A DNA stretch of 64,000 nt from Epiperipatus broadwayi (Eukaryota; Onychophora; Udeonychophora; Euonychophora; Peripatidae), in NCBI GenBank assembly GCA_028023455.1, contig JAQFVV010006452.1, positions 674,501 to 738,500 on the forward strand, written 5' to 3'. Below are positions 34,729-47,420 of this stretch, piece by piece. The stretch's first letter is position 1. The number at the start of each line of letters is the position of its first letter. The notes beneath the pieces were generated by a model. It was given only the letters and a program-made list of their open reading frames with translations, did not search any database and was not told where the DNA came from. The translations under genes and the position numbers were made by a program.

Positions 34729-35924
34729 AATCAGAACATTAAAAACTATGTATTTCTGATAAAAATACAATAATGTGAAGACTATAATTTTACAAAGACC
34801 AATGTAGTGAATAATAAGAAGTGTAACTACTATTCATTTTTATATGTTTCAATTACTGGAAAAATTTACACCTGATGATTAACAGGAAAAGTCTTTCAAT
34901 TATTTTATCTCCATTGTAAAACATGATGGCAAACTATAGTCATTTATCTAGTCATAACATGACATTTTTCCTAATCATTAGCTATGTTTAGATACATCAT
35001 AAATGCAGACATTAAATATGAGGAGATCAGATTTATCTCTTATTTTTCTAGATTATAATTCTTTAATATATGGTCAAAAGTCAGGCTCCTCAAACATATT
35101 ATTAAATATTATTGTGTACCTGTTTGAGCAATTTGCAAAAAAAAAATGTTCTGTACTAAATCCTCTCGTCAAATAATGATTTAATATTTCTCTATGCAAC
35201 ACTAAAATGTTACGTAATGATGTTGTTAATGGAAAGCATCTGCTGCATTAATACCATAAACAATATTACTGTTTCTGTCTATTATTTGTACAAACATAGT
35301 ATAAATCTATATTGTAATGGATTGGATCTTGAAAAATTGCAGAGAAAATTAACAGAATATCTTACATATGAAACGTTTTATAGGCACAAATAAGATGATA
35401 TAAGTTATAATTCTCAATGATCATAATAATGAAATGCAATGTTCATGTGTTATAACTGATATTAACATAAAAATAGGATTTATAAAGGAAAGCTTTAAGG
35501 TCAGGTTAACAGTCTAATTATAATCATTTGGGATAAACACTGAGTTCTTCTCTGAACTGAAAAAAATTATGCAAAAATATGTTGTCATCCCTTTTCTATT
35601 ATAAATGGGCAATATAATTTCCAAATTTTAAATACTAATAAATTAATCTATCAAATAAATATATGATTTCAGCCAATTTTAAATCTTTTTTGATCTAGTA
35701 TCTATTCTTTCAGGCTTTGATGATATGGACTCTTCTCTAAAGATCATTCAACACTATTAAGTAACTTTGACTAGAGACTTGGACAAAATGATGATTAATG
35801 AGTTGAAATTTATTACAAAATCAATAGATATTGATGTGGTCCTAAACATAAATATATGATAAATTCATCTATCTAAATTCATGTAACACAACTTTCTATT
35901 TAAACCTTCAAACATGATCAGCAT

Positions 35925-36960
35925 TCTTTATGCTTACACGAGACATTTTTCATAGAGGCAAAACTCTCCAAAGAGTAGTGCCACTCAGTGCAAGACAAAG
36001 TATTCAATGGATGCAGGAAGGTTTGTACATAAATTCTTATCTAGTGTCTAAGCATCCAATATCCCTGGACTAGTTTCTAGCTTGTGGATTTCATCAGTGA
36101 ATAGTCTTGGATGTAAGAGCACTGCATATAGATCTCAGAATCTAATGCAACCCTCCAGCAACCACATTTTACTTTTTAATAAAGCTTTGAGTCCAAAATG
36201 AAAACACAATAATGTTTTCAAACTAACCTCATTAGCTTGTGTAATTGTATTGATCTGACTTTAGTTCAGCATTCATTCTTTTTGGTGTCTTTGGTTCATT
36301 AATAACCATAGTCACCATAATCCTACTGGACAGGATTGGTATTAAATCATAAAACCCACATTATCACCATTTTTTATGCTTACATAAACTGTTTTTCACA
36401 GAGGAGAACTCTCCATACAGTCATGCCACTAGATAGAGATTTTATGCACACTCTTTTCACCACCATTGATTACTCTGTCTTGCACTAAGTGGTGCTCTAA
36501 TATGGAGAGTTTTATCTCTGTGAAAAACAGCTTGTGCAAGCATAAAAAATAGTGATCATATAATGTTTGATGGATTAATACCAATCCTGCCCAATAGGAT
36601 TTTGGTGACTATGGTATTAAAGAACCAAAAGGATCAAAAAGTATGGATGCTAAACTGAGTTCAGATCTATACAACTATACAAGCTAATGAGCTTAGCTTC
36701 AAAACATAATTGTGTTTTTTATTTTAGACTCAAAGTTCTATAGTTGCTGCTGGAGAATTACATTAGATCCTAAGATCCAGGTGCAGTGCTCTTAGATCCA
36801 AGGCTCTTCACAAATGAAAGCCACAAGCTAGAAACAAGTCTGTGGATATTGGATTAATAGGCACTAGATAGGGATTTTATGCACAAACCTTTCTCTTGAT
36901 TACTCTGGCTTGCATTAAATAGTGATACTGTTGGAGAGTTTTGCCTCTGTGAAAAACTAT
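35925..36960. mobile_element. Family A hammerhead element, 1-kb inverted pair
   Basis: The left arm (about 35952-36440, minus sense) and right arm (about 36510-36955, plus sense) are diverged inverted copies, each holding the hairpin module, a hammerhead and the 3' end. Another inverted 5' end lies at about 35925-35955. Left ribozyme: CTGATGA and GAAAC with TAGTC, but stem I is mispaired next to the cleavage site. Right ribozyme: CTGATGA has become CAAATGA. Both are probably inactive. The 3' ends face outward (GAGAGTTTTGCCTCTGTG on the right). Confidence 0.8.
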
Positions 36961-37970
36961 CTGTTTTTCTTAATCTGAATAGGATAAGATTACTAATCTG
37001 ATTAATGACTATTACAATAGCCTATTTAACAAATTTATTATTTCAATGGTATTTCTTAGTAAATTTTTTAACACTTAATAAACCTCAAAATGAACATATC
37101 TGGATACATAAATGAATTTTCATTTGTGTTATTTTTTTTAACAGATTAAAATAATTTATTACTTTGAAAAAAGTATGATTAAAACAATTATTAATATTAT
37201 TATAATTAAAAGTTCTTCTTTAATTGTGTAATCTTACTTATTCAATTATTAGTGTGTTTAGTACCCTTTTTATAATAACTGTATACCTGTTCTATTTTTG
37301 ACAATTTTTATCTACATATGGATATTTACAAGCACGGCTGATGTAAAGAAGCATATGTTTTGCAAAATATACATTTTTATTTCTGACATTTACTGACTAC
37401 AAATCTAATATCTCAAAGAAATTTGTATAAAATTGTAATGTTACATAACAAGTTATATATGAATATTTTAAATAAAACATATATCCTACTCTAATAGTAT
37501 TGTCACTGATAATACTCTCATTTGATGGATACCCCCCCCCCCAAAAAAAAATTCATGTGTGTAGTTTTAGAATTTTTATTTTTTGTGGAACTTACTTTTT
37601 TCTCAGTCACACATGTTTAATTCATTTGTCATGTTTTATAAATGCAATTGACAAAAAATAGTAAATAAACACTTTTCAACATTAATTATAGTCAATGTTT
37701 ATTAATAATTTGTTTATATAATAATAAAGATATTTTTATGTTTATTATATAAAGATTTATTATATTACAAATGAAAAAGAATTACAAATATCCAAATTAT
37801 TTTATTTCTTTTATGAAAATACTTTTAATATGTTTTTAGTTTTTGTTTTAATTTTCAAATATATAATTATAGAAATAATATATAAATACATTTTTTAAAC
37901 AAATAAATTAAAAATATTAGCTTTGAATGTCTTTCTTTTTTAAATGCACTCAAAAATATATTATCTAAAA

Positions 37971-38156
37971 CAGTGGCTCTCAATTTTCCTAATGCCGCGA
38001 CCCTTTAATACAGTTCCTTATGTTGTGGTGACTCCCAACCCTTAATTTTGCTACTGTTATAAATCAAAAATGTGTTTTCCAATGGTCTTAGGTGATCCCT
38101 GTGAAAGGGTTGTTCAACACTCAAAGAGGTCATGATCCACAGGTTGAGAACCACTG
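37971..38156. mobile_element. SPIN-like hAT MITE with perfect 8-bp target-site duplication
   Basis: The 186-bp element begins CAGTGGCTCTCAA and ends TTGAGAACCACTG, giving terminal inverted repeats typical of hAT elements. ATCTAAAA flanks both ends (37963-37970 and 38157-38164). Internal strings such as CCTAATGCCGCGACCCTTTA, ATGTTGTGGTGAC, GGTCTTAGGTGATCCCTGTG and CACAGGTTGAG match what I know of the SPACE INVADERS (SPIN) non-autonomous family. The transposase is absent. The 67-residue minus-strand open frame here is incidental. The few differences from the remembered consensus suggest a moderately young insertion. Confidence 0.92.
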
Positions 38157-38726
38157 ATCTAAAAAATAAAAATGTTTGTCCAAATTTCCCAATTAAAAAG
38201 TAATTCACTTATCATGACATTTCTATTTAAAACTACAGATTTGTAATATTAATTAATGAGGATTTCATTTAGTCTGAATCTCTCTCTCTCCCCGGCATAT
38301 TATATTGCACATATACTCAAACTTTAACTATTATGTAAAATATGGGTTACCTAAAATTATTGATCCCAAATTTTATTTGTCAAGTTTAATAAGATATTTA
38401 AGAAAATTAAACATCATTAAACTTGTAAGTTGCATTCCATAATCTTTATAAAATCTAATATATTGACAGGCCCATATATTTCTGTCACATCCAATGAGCC
38501 AATAATACCAATTTCATCAACTGCAATTTTCTTAGTTTTGTCTACAATTCAAAAGATTAAGCACTAACATTTTCATCATATACTAAAATATTTTGTAGTA
38601 GATTAGCAATATATTTATGAACCATCAAATTGCATCATAAGTTTCAAAGAATTTCCATCTTTATACAATTATTATTATTTAACAGAATAGAAATGTAAAG
38701 ATAGAACATTATTGACTTATAAAAAA

Positions 38727-38935
38727 TTTTAAAACAGGCAAAACTCTCCATACAGTGGCGTCGCTCAGTGCAAGCCAGAGTAATTAATGGATGCCAGAAG
38801 GTTTGAGCATAAAATCCCTATCTAGTGCATACTCATCCAATATCAACAGACTAGTTTCTAGTTTGTGGCTTTCATCAGTGAGGAGCCTTGGATCTGAGAG
38901 CACTCCATGCAGATCTTAGGATCTAATCAACCCCC
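38727..38935 (-). mobile_element. Family A hammerhead element, truncated by a low-quality block
   Basis: It carries the 3' end (GGAGAGTTTTGCCTG on the minus strand) and a hammerhead with intact CTGATGA, GAAA and GTC. Stem II (AAGCCACAAACTA) and the first stem I pairs are partly lost. Its 5' side runs into the C-rich block at 38936, so any target-site duplication is hidden. Confidence 0.75.
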
Positions 38936-39165
38936 ATTCCACCCCCTTTTTTCTCTCCCCCCCCCTACAACTCACTAACTCCCCCCTCCCTAATAAACCA
39001 ACCACAAAAAAAAAACTGGGGGTGTTGGGGGTGGAGGGGTTAGTTAGGGATATTTTTTCCCAAACCCTTTCTCCTCTTCTTTTACTTTTTTTTGATTGGC
39101 GGACTTGTTGGAGTGTGTGTTTTTTTTTTTTAATTAAGAAAAAAGAAAAAAAAGGGAATGGTGAG
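38936..39165. other. C-, G-, A- and T-run block, probable sequence error
   Basis: Runs such as CCCCCCCCC, GGGGGTGTTGGGGGTGGAGG and T11 follow one another in a region that is otherwise poor in G and C. The style matches 29160-29735. It interrupts a family A element. Confidence 0.6.
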
Positions 39166-39169
39166 GTTT

Positions 39170-41235
39170 TGAATTTTATTAAAATTTAAATGATTGTTGA
39201 ATTAAAACTGGAAAATAAAAGTATAGTCATTTGTTGACTGTGGCTACTTTAAATCTTTTTGCTTTTGCTTTGAAAATCAAATATAAACCTGAAAAATAAT
39301 AACATAAATTTAATAAATCAGTAAATAGCACTGTTTTATATAATAGTTATGAAATGTTGAAAAGATGGAATTTTAATTTAAAAAATAATAAAATAATTCA
39401 AACTAAGATACTTGTTGATATCTATGTGCTAACTATTTACTTTTGTACAAAAATATTCAGCTGATAATATTAAAACAACTTTTTGTAATCTTAAGTTACC
39501 AATATTTGGAAAATGTTTATAATGGTAGTTTTAAAACTATTGGAATTTTAAAAAATATATCCATGATATTATGTCACCTTATCTCAAGGATGATAATTTT
39601 AAGAATAAAAAGACTAAAAATATCTGCAGTAATTATTATGAAATAACTTTGTAATTAACTACAGCAAAAAATAACTTTTCTATGCTCTCATATTTGCAAA
39701 TATTCTGAAACTATGGATATGCAATTTATGCATTTATCCAATATGCACGTATATCTGGTACAACATAATTTTAAAATTATACACTTTATGAGATCAAAAA
39801 TAATATTTAACACAAAAATAAAATATAATATTGAGATAGAGTACAGATTAAAGGAAATGAATGTGAATGTTTTTACTCAGCTTATTACAATTTTATTTTT
39901 CACTTTGTGGCTTTTTTTAGACATGACAGATTTACTTTCATCTTCAGCTATGCATTTTGGGGCTATTTTAAACAAAATTTTTATTTTATAACTAACCACA
40001 AAATTACAGTGATTAGAAAATAATGAATAATATTTCTGTAATTTAATTTTCACTACACTACTTTCATGTAAGGTTGATACTTGCAGGAGGGCAATATAGT
40101 GAAAATTACACTTCAAAAATATTATATATTATTGGATAATCTCTAGTCTAATTAATGACTAATAAAAATTAATATACTTTCAGTAAATGATTTGTGACAA
40201 AGTTGTAAGGGCTGCACATTTGACACTTATCGATTAAATTATAGGAATTTTCTATCTGTACATATCCACACTGAGCAATGATAAAAATATGTGTAAGAGA
40301 TTGTGGTCTGGGACAACTGATGATTGTTGGTTCAATATGAAATGTGTATCTTGTGGCACATATATCCTTTTCACATATCTTTGGTCATATGTTTATGATT
40401 ACGCCCCTCTACAAGGTGTTAAAAGTTGATAGAAGTCAGTCACTAATTGCATGAGGGTGGTGTAAACAAATTGGTGAGAAAATATTCATTTATTATTAAC
40501 ACTCACAAAGCGTATGTATAATTAGCATGAAAGGCTGATATTTAACTGTAATACAATTGTTTACATACGCTATATAAAATAAATGCTTATTTACAAAAGT
40601 ATTATTCATTAGTGGATAATCTCTAGTCTAATGAATGATTAATAAAAATTATTAATATCATAAAATAATGTTTTCATGTTTATAATAAGTATCAGTCTAG
40701 ATGATATGCTGAATGTATAAAATGAGATTTCTGAGAGGGAGAGAGGTTGGGACACTAAAATTTATTAACTCAACTTTATGAAGTTCTAATTTTTTTTTAA
40801 ACCATGGATTTAAAAATATTATGATAAGACTATGGATGTTGATAAATGCTACTATATTTCTAAAGATTTTATTACTTTTTTTCTAGAAGTAAAAGACATT
40901 GCTATAATTTGTATAGATTTATAGAATCTAGACATGTATTTATTACTTTAAAAAGTCAAAAAGTATTACTAAAAGATATATAATTTGCATATTATTTTTA
41001 CTAATTTGGTGGTGACATTTGGCCTAATTAATAGAAAAGGAAATTTTCCCTATACTAAATTTAGCTGGTTGAATACTAAAGTACTTTTATTATATAGCTT
41101 CTGCAAAATAAAATGAAATGTATTATTATTGATTGTGGAAGACATCTGAAATGAAATTTTGTGATAAACAAAGATATTTGTTTTCTAATTTTGTGATAGT
41201 TTGTCTATAAATAGTTTAATGAAGCTGCCATAAAG

Positions 41236-41242
<7 letters not shown>
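39170..41242. other. AT-rich spacer with one family J fragment
   Basis: At about 40290-40410, TGTGGTCTGGGACAACTGAT, GATTGTTGGTTCAATATGAA and CTTTTCACAT match family J on the plus strand. The duplicated block ATTGGATAATCTCTAGTCTA occurs at about 40131 and, with one or two changes, at about 40612, each followed by an ATGA(C/T)TAATAAAAATTA stretch. Overlapping open frames at 39713-40116 lack any domain. Confidence 0.5.

Positions 41243-41293
<51 letters not shown>
41243..41293. repeat. (TA)n microsatellite, left border of the large element
   Basis: Uninterrupted (TA)n immediately before TGTACCC. Confidence 0.95.
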
Positions 41294-41296
<3 letters not shown>

Positions 41297-43654
41297 ACCC
41301 TTACTTCTCGATGTATAATATAGTTTGAAATACGACTAGCTCAATTAAATTATAATGCTTAATTAAAATTTGCATATCTATCTTTAATTTACTTTTATAT
41401 TATCATATTCTAATTAAATTTATTATCAATTATCAAAATCAATATATTTCTATATTATGTACTAATTAAATAAGTATTTATCAAAATCATGAGACTGTGA
41501 AGTAAAGTTACAAAGCAATAAGTAGATTTACATTGAGTCAATATCTCCTAAGACATTGTCTCAATGGCATAAGAATACTATTACCTCCTTATTAACTTAC
41601 TACTACCTCTACAGCATTCTTATGGCTTTTAAATAAAATAAATTATCTTTAATAATAATAAAATAAATAAATCTTAACTTTTAATTTTTAAAATATAATT
41701 AAATAATCTCAGGTTCTTCTAATTATCTTAAAGTAATGATAACTCATGTAAATAAGTATGATAAGGGATTTTATATCAAACCTAAATACACCTAACTTAT
41801 TCTCATAATAATAATAATCAATACTAATCTTAGGGTATAACTTAATCTTATCTATTTCTGTTATATCATCAATCATTAAATAAATAAATAATCATATGTA
41901 TATCTTTTATTTTCATATAGTATCTTAATTTTGGAATAGATCAAAATCTTATAATTTAATAATCTGTGGCAATAAATAATATTGTACTCTTATATTATGC
42001 ATTATAATTACTCTATGACCATTGTAATATGATGTAATAATGTCAATCAATTCTCATAAATGATAATCAGGAAAATATTGTATTTATTTCTAAAATAATA
42101 TTAATAAATTCACATTGTGCAAATATTATGTTTCTTCAAATTATCTGCTGTCAAATGCTGTGGTGCAAAATAATGAACTCGACACACTTTTAAAACAAAT
42201 TAAACAAATTTATTAACATTAACTTTGATTAAGAATTTATTTACAATATTTACAGTTCAAATTATGAAAACAAAGAAAATAAAATAAGAAAATAATAATA
42301 CAATATGTTTACACTGTTATTAATTCATACTCCTAATAAGTAATTATACATTCTTTAAAAATGCTGTACTAATAACATTGAAGTATGTTTTCAAAACTTA
42401 GACTTTAAATAAATATCAGTGAACTTCAATTATTACACAGAAAAATTTATGTAAATAATATTTATGTAGCATATGTAAACAATTAAACTTTACTAATTAA
42501 ATTGCTACATCACTTAAGTATTACTGTTACTTATTTCATCATGTACTAGTATGTGTTCACTTTACTATTAATACTACTTTAATATCATACATGTATAAAC
42601 TAATGTATCTTTGTAATGTAATAAAATAACTGATTATAATTTATATTTCATTTAATACAATTCATGTTACATGTTTTATCAAATATGCATTACATATATG
42701 TACTGTTAAATAATAATATTAAAATAATTCATTAATTTCAAATTCATAAAGTATTATATTAGATAAATTCTATGATTCTTTTCTATGTAAAATTATTACT
42801 TTACTTTATGTGTAATACTAATCCTTCTTAATAAATTTCTATCTACAAAAACATCCTCTAAACTTATTTAAAATTTCCGGAAAACAACTTTCAACTCTAA
42901 ATAAAATATTAATTATCCAAACTATTTATACTTCATCGTCTATACTTGGTAAATCTTCAATCCAACATAAACTTCTACATAAAACTTAACTTAATTTATC
43001 CAATAAAATAAAAATAAAATATAGACTTTGAAATCTCTTCCTAACTTGCAATACAATAATTACTTATGACTAATAAATATAATTCTAATACTATAACATA
43101 AAACAAAATATCAAAATTTATTTACAAAAGAATCATATAATTATTTCTAAGCTTCTTATGTAATGTTGTATCATATTTATATCATAAATTCAAATTATGC
43201 ATATTTAAATAAAACTGTTACTGCCAATATAATGTGTGTGTATTTTTAAAATATTTATACATTCATCCAACAATAACATCTCAGTTGGTTGATCTAAAGA
43301 AAAAAACATGTCAAATATATTAAAATTATTATAATTATACAATTTTTTACCATAAATAAGATTTAATGTACAGTCCATCTTCCAATATTCTTCGGAATTA
43401 TAGCTTCATAGAATAAATCACACACTCACAATCATTCTTTTACATATTACGTTTTATATTAATTATAAGATAAACTTATGCAATTAATTATTATATTACT
43501 TTAGTTATTATTTTAAGAAATGTACCTATCTTATTTTTAATAGATTAATAATATTTAACTTTTATATTAGATAAATAAAACAAAATTCATATTACATAAA
43601 TCCAGCGATGTTTCCTTTTCACCATAAAGTTTTTAATCCTAGGCACATATTCAC

Positions 43655-43700
43655 TGGCACACCATTTCCTGTTTCCGGTCCATCACGTGTTTTTTAAAAG
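43655..43700 (-). promoter_or_regulatory. Conserved CACGTG and CCGGAA motifs inside the large element
   Basis: The minus strand reads ACACGTGATGGACCGGAAAC, matched in copy 2 near 58535-58560 (ACACGTGATGTACCGGAAAA). CACGTG is an E box and CCGGAA an ETS core. They lie about 0.9 kb downstream of the TATA box. The role is unknown. Confidence 0.45.
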
Positions 43701-44559
43701 TTTATGAAAAAATGAAAACGTTCTTTTAAAAATAAGTTTCTCACAAGAAAATAAAATAAAATTAAAATAGTTTATAAGCTCCGGATCCAGTTCCTTAACG
43801 AAATTATTTAAAGTTATTATTTCTAAATTAGTCTATAGTTTATGAAAAAATTATCATTTAATTATTTTAAATTAACTGGGACGTCCACATATTACTTGCG
43901 CATTTTTTTAATAAAATATCCAGGTAAGAATAAGTTTCTTTATCTATAAACGACTAGTGTTTAAATTATTTCAATATAATAATTTTTATTATATTAAGAC
44001 TTTTAGCTAATTTATATTTTCAATTTATTTGCCTTTTAAAATTGTCAATATTCAGTCTTTTAAACATAAAGACTTAACAAGGCAAGTATTTATAAAACTA
44101 CTTTCATTTTTAATATCTTTACTTAAGATATATTTTTAAATTTATAGCTTACAAAAATACTTTCTTCATAAAGAAGTATTTTATTCTTAAAAATATCTAT
44201 TTTCTAATAGTCAATAGTAATTAGCTTTTAAAATTATATACTGTCCAAAATATTACTTTTCTCCATCTCGTAATTTTCCGAACTAATCCAGCGTTTGTCA
44301 TATCTCTAGTATAAAGTTTCCGATATATTTTCACTATATATGATGTTCCCATGACTATTTGCCTGTAAATTGAGCTTAATATAGAGACGATCGATAGGGA
44401 AAAAATTAAGTTAATACTGCATGTCTATCATTTAAAATTTCTATAACTTATTTTTAAGACACTCTTATAATTTTGAAAATGATTTTAAAAGCGTCTATAA
44501 ATTTACGTAGCTATTTTTTAATAACACAATTAACTTGAAAAATCAATCACAGAGTCCCC

Positions 44560-44615
44560 TCCTAACAATTGAACTAAGCTTTTATACCGGAAGAAACTTC
44601 CCATTTGATTGGTAG
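44560..44615 (-). promoter_or_regulatory. Conserved CCAAT and TATA promoter, copy 1
   Basis: On the minus strand ACCAATCAAATGGGA is followed by TTCTTCCGGTATAAAAG (TATA box at 44588-44579), then about 30 bases later CAATTGTTAGGAGG. The same arrangement lies at 59475-59520. The blocks stand out as the most GC-rich part and are nearly unchanged between copies that differ widely elsewhere, which suggests function. Transcription would run toward lower coordinates. Confidence 0.7.
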
Positions 44616-45546
44616 ATTAAACAATCAACTTTGCTGGCTTATTTACATATTTACCAACAACACAAAATTAAAAATAAATAATGACTTATTTAATATTTAA
44701 TATTTATTACATTATCAAATTTCTAAATAATCTTTATCATTTATTTAAATCTATTAAACATTTTTTTAAAATATTCTTATTTACTTGATTTTAATTTTTA
44801 ACTTTTATCAAATTATTTAAAATAAACTAAGTATTTTTTATACGTTATATTTTTAAAAGCAATACTTTTAAAAATCAGATTTAATATTCTACATTAATTT
44901 ATCTTTATTTTTATCTCGTGATAACTCACGTATTATTTATAAATTTTACAACATAATTTTTAAAATAGTTTTGCAACTTCACTAAATAACTTCCATGCAT
45001 GTGTGTGTAAATTTAACTAACATCTGTTTTTTTTTATAACACAAGAAACGCTTCTCATCGTCTAAAAATAAACTAACAATTGCATTTTTTAAAATAAATA
45101 TTTTTTAAATAAATAAGATATTATAATAGATTTTAAAATAATTATCCAATATTATTAAAATCAAATATTAGTCTTCTATTTAAGTACTTACAATAATTAA
45201 AATATTTATATTCTTTTATAATATTATTTTATCAATAATAAACATATGCATTTAATTTCAACTTGTCTTTTTTAAATACTTTAACTTTAAATATTTATTT
45301 ATTAAATATATTAATGCAGTATTGATTATGGCCATTTTTCCCAACCATATATTATAATCATCATCATTTAAAATGTCTCTCTCAATATCAGCACAATTTC
45401 ACATATCAAATACTCATAGATTGCTTTAATTAAACCTTTTGAAATATTACCATAAGCAAAATTAACATCACATATTCAAATATATCTTAAATTTAAAATT
45501 TTTAATAGATTAGCACAAAATTAGATGGTGACCCATACAAAAGGGC

Positions 45547-45659
<113 letters not shown>

Positions 45660-45814
45660 TTGAACTGATTAAAAACAAAAACTTCATTTCGTTGTCATTA
45701 AAATTCATTGCTTGCTTGCTGACTGTGTTGGCTTTGCCAAATCAATAATTTACATAATATTTATAATAAGAAAATCATATAGTCATTTTATTCTAATAGT
45801 TAATATTCAAAATA

Positions 45815-46372
45815 TAAGTTGGTAATTAGCTCTGATGAAATTAATCCTAGCATTAAACATGGTTGGAGTGTTTTTGATAGAAATAACTTAATATTAAAAG
45901 GAAATATGCTTATGTGTTTGAAAAAAGTTTTTAATAAATATATTTTATCCATTTTTACTTATGGATCAGAAACTTGGACACTTGACAGAAGAGCAATATA
46001 GAGACTTCAGACCACTCAATGAAGTATAGAGAGATATATGTTATGAGTAACAAAAAGAGATTGAAAATTAAATACATGGGTAAGAGAACAAACAAATGTT
46101 ATTGACCTTATTAAAAGTATTAAGAGACTGAAATGGAAAGGGCTAAACATATTGCTAAAAGAGATGATATTAGATGGACAGTTAAAATCCTAAACTGAAT
46201 TCCAAGAGATTGTAAGATGTAGAAATTGACTACATGTGAGATGGATGGATAAAATGAGGATGTGTGCTGGATGATGTGGAAAGAAAGGCTAGAGATTGGA
46301 GAAGATGGATTAAACTTGGAGAGATTTTCATCCTGCAGTGGATAATGGTTGAAAACAATGATGATTAGCTCT
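45815..46372 (+). pseudogene. RTE-like LINE fragment
   Basis: The open segment at 45819-46001 reads INPSIKHGWSVFDRNN, then LKKVFNKYILSIFTYGSE and TWTLDRRAI, which is the conserved post-catalytic region of RTE-like reverse transcriptases. Beyond the stop the homology continues through QTTQxSIERYML, VREQTNVIDLIKSIKRLKW and HVRWMDKMRMCAG in shifting frames. It ends AACAATGATGATTA. It is 5'-truncated and inactive, and starts about 160 bp past the (TA)n border of the large element. Confidence 0.85.
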
Positions 46373-46926
46373 GATAAATGTAAAATCTTTACATATAATT
46401 ATTAACCTGAGAATGTAGATAAATGTTGAATTTGGATGTTGAGTGTACCATTCTGATATGCTGCTTCTAGAAAAAACTACTCTTATTAAATCAGTTTAAA
46501 TAGGTTTGTTACATTTATGAAGTCACTGCATAAAAGTGAAGCATGTGATCCTTCTTAATATAACACAAAGTTACTTTAAGATTATGTTTAAAAGTTCTCA
46601 TATATTATAAAACTACAATAGCAAGATCAATCATAGTGTTTTTTAGTTTACTAAATATCATATTATTGAATGATCACATATCTGTAGAATTAGGCTTATA
46701 AAATAAATGAACAGTAATAGATTTTCTAAAAGTATTCTATGGTTAACTTAATCATGATTATTTAATATACTTTAAAGATATGTTATATTGTCACACTTCA
46801 TTAACAGAATATACCTGAAATAAAATATAATAGAAAGCTACAATTAGGCAAGGTGGTAAATATGTTTTTACAAAGATATGCTGCTGCAATGGTGCAACAG
46901 TCAGATAAAAAGTCTCAAGAACCTGA

Positions 46927-46969
<43 letters not shown>

Positions 46970-46970
46970 A
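46927..46970. repeat. Compound (TA)n-(TG)n microsatellite
   Basis: (TA)n of about 19 bp passes into (TG)n of about 24 bp. Confidence 0.95.
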
Positions 46971-47105
46971 ATAAATTTATGATAAATGCTACAAGAGAAA
47001 GTATCTGAAGCCTTTGACATTATTGTCCCCATCTCCAGAACGATTTCAAGCTATGGCTCTCTTCAGTGTGGAGCTAGGACATTAGATTCAAGCTTAACTG
47101 TATTT
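46971..47105 (-). mobile_element. Hammerhead element, family F, short remnant
   Basis: This short piece keeps the hammerhead core and the 3' flank TGGAGATGGGGACAATAA. The start of an upstream part (GAATCTAATGTCCTAGCTCC) is visible, but no hairpin module remains. It is preceded by a microsatellite and followed by AT-rich DNA with GTCATT/ATTATT repeats. The 89-residue plus-strand open frame across it is not a gene. Confidence 0.55.
47027..47078 (-). ncRNA. Hammerhead ribozyme core, family F
   Basis: The core is CTGAAGA (47066 to 47060), stem II GAGC-CATA-GCTT (four pairs, closing pair G-U), and GAAA (47047 to 47044). Stem III is only TCG-like and weak, with triplet UUC (predicted cut between 47038 and 47037). 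Stem I pairs poorly (T-A, G-C, then two mismatches). The invariant core is complete but the helices have decayed. Confidence 0.45.
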
Positions 47106-47273
47106 TTTAATATATTTTTTTTATCATCATCGTCATTATTATTGTTATTATTATTATTTTTATTTTACAATGGTCATAATCTTTTGCAAGTGCTATCTAA
47201 CAATGATAATGATTTAGTGAACATATATATATATAAATTACTAGATAAGTCATAAAAATAATAATCTAACAAA

Positions 47274-47362
47274 TTTTTTTTCCATATGTCAAAGCATCGG
47301 CTGGGAAGTGAACCCGTAACAACTGTCTGCAAGCAACTGTGCTGACCTCTCGGTTACCAATG
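47274..47362 (-). mobile_element. tRNA-Gly-derived SINE, slightly 5'-truncated
   Basis: From the minus strand: CATTGGTAACCGAGAGGTCA, an anticodon region GCTTGCAGACAG that has lost its loop, T arm ACGGGTTCACTTCCCAGCC, the acceptor end, GACATATGGA and poly(A). It is the most decayed SINE copy. Confidence 0.8.
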
Positions 47363-47420
47363 GAACATAAATATTATTTAAGATACATTTATGCTCAATA
47401 TCATTTAATTTAAACATATA

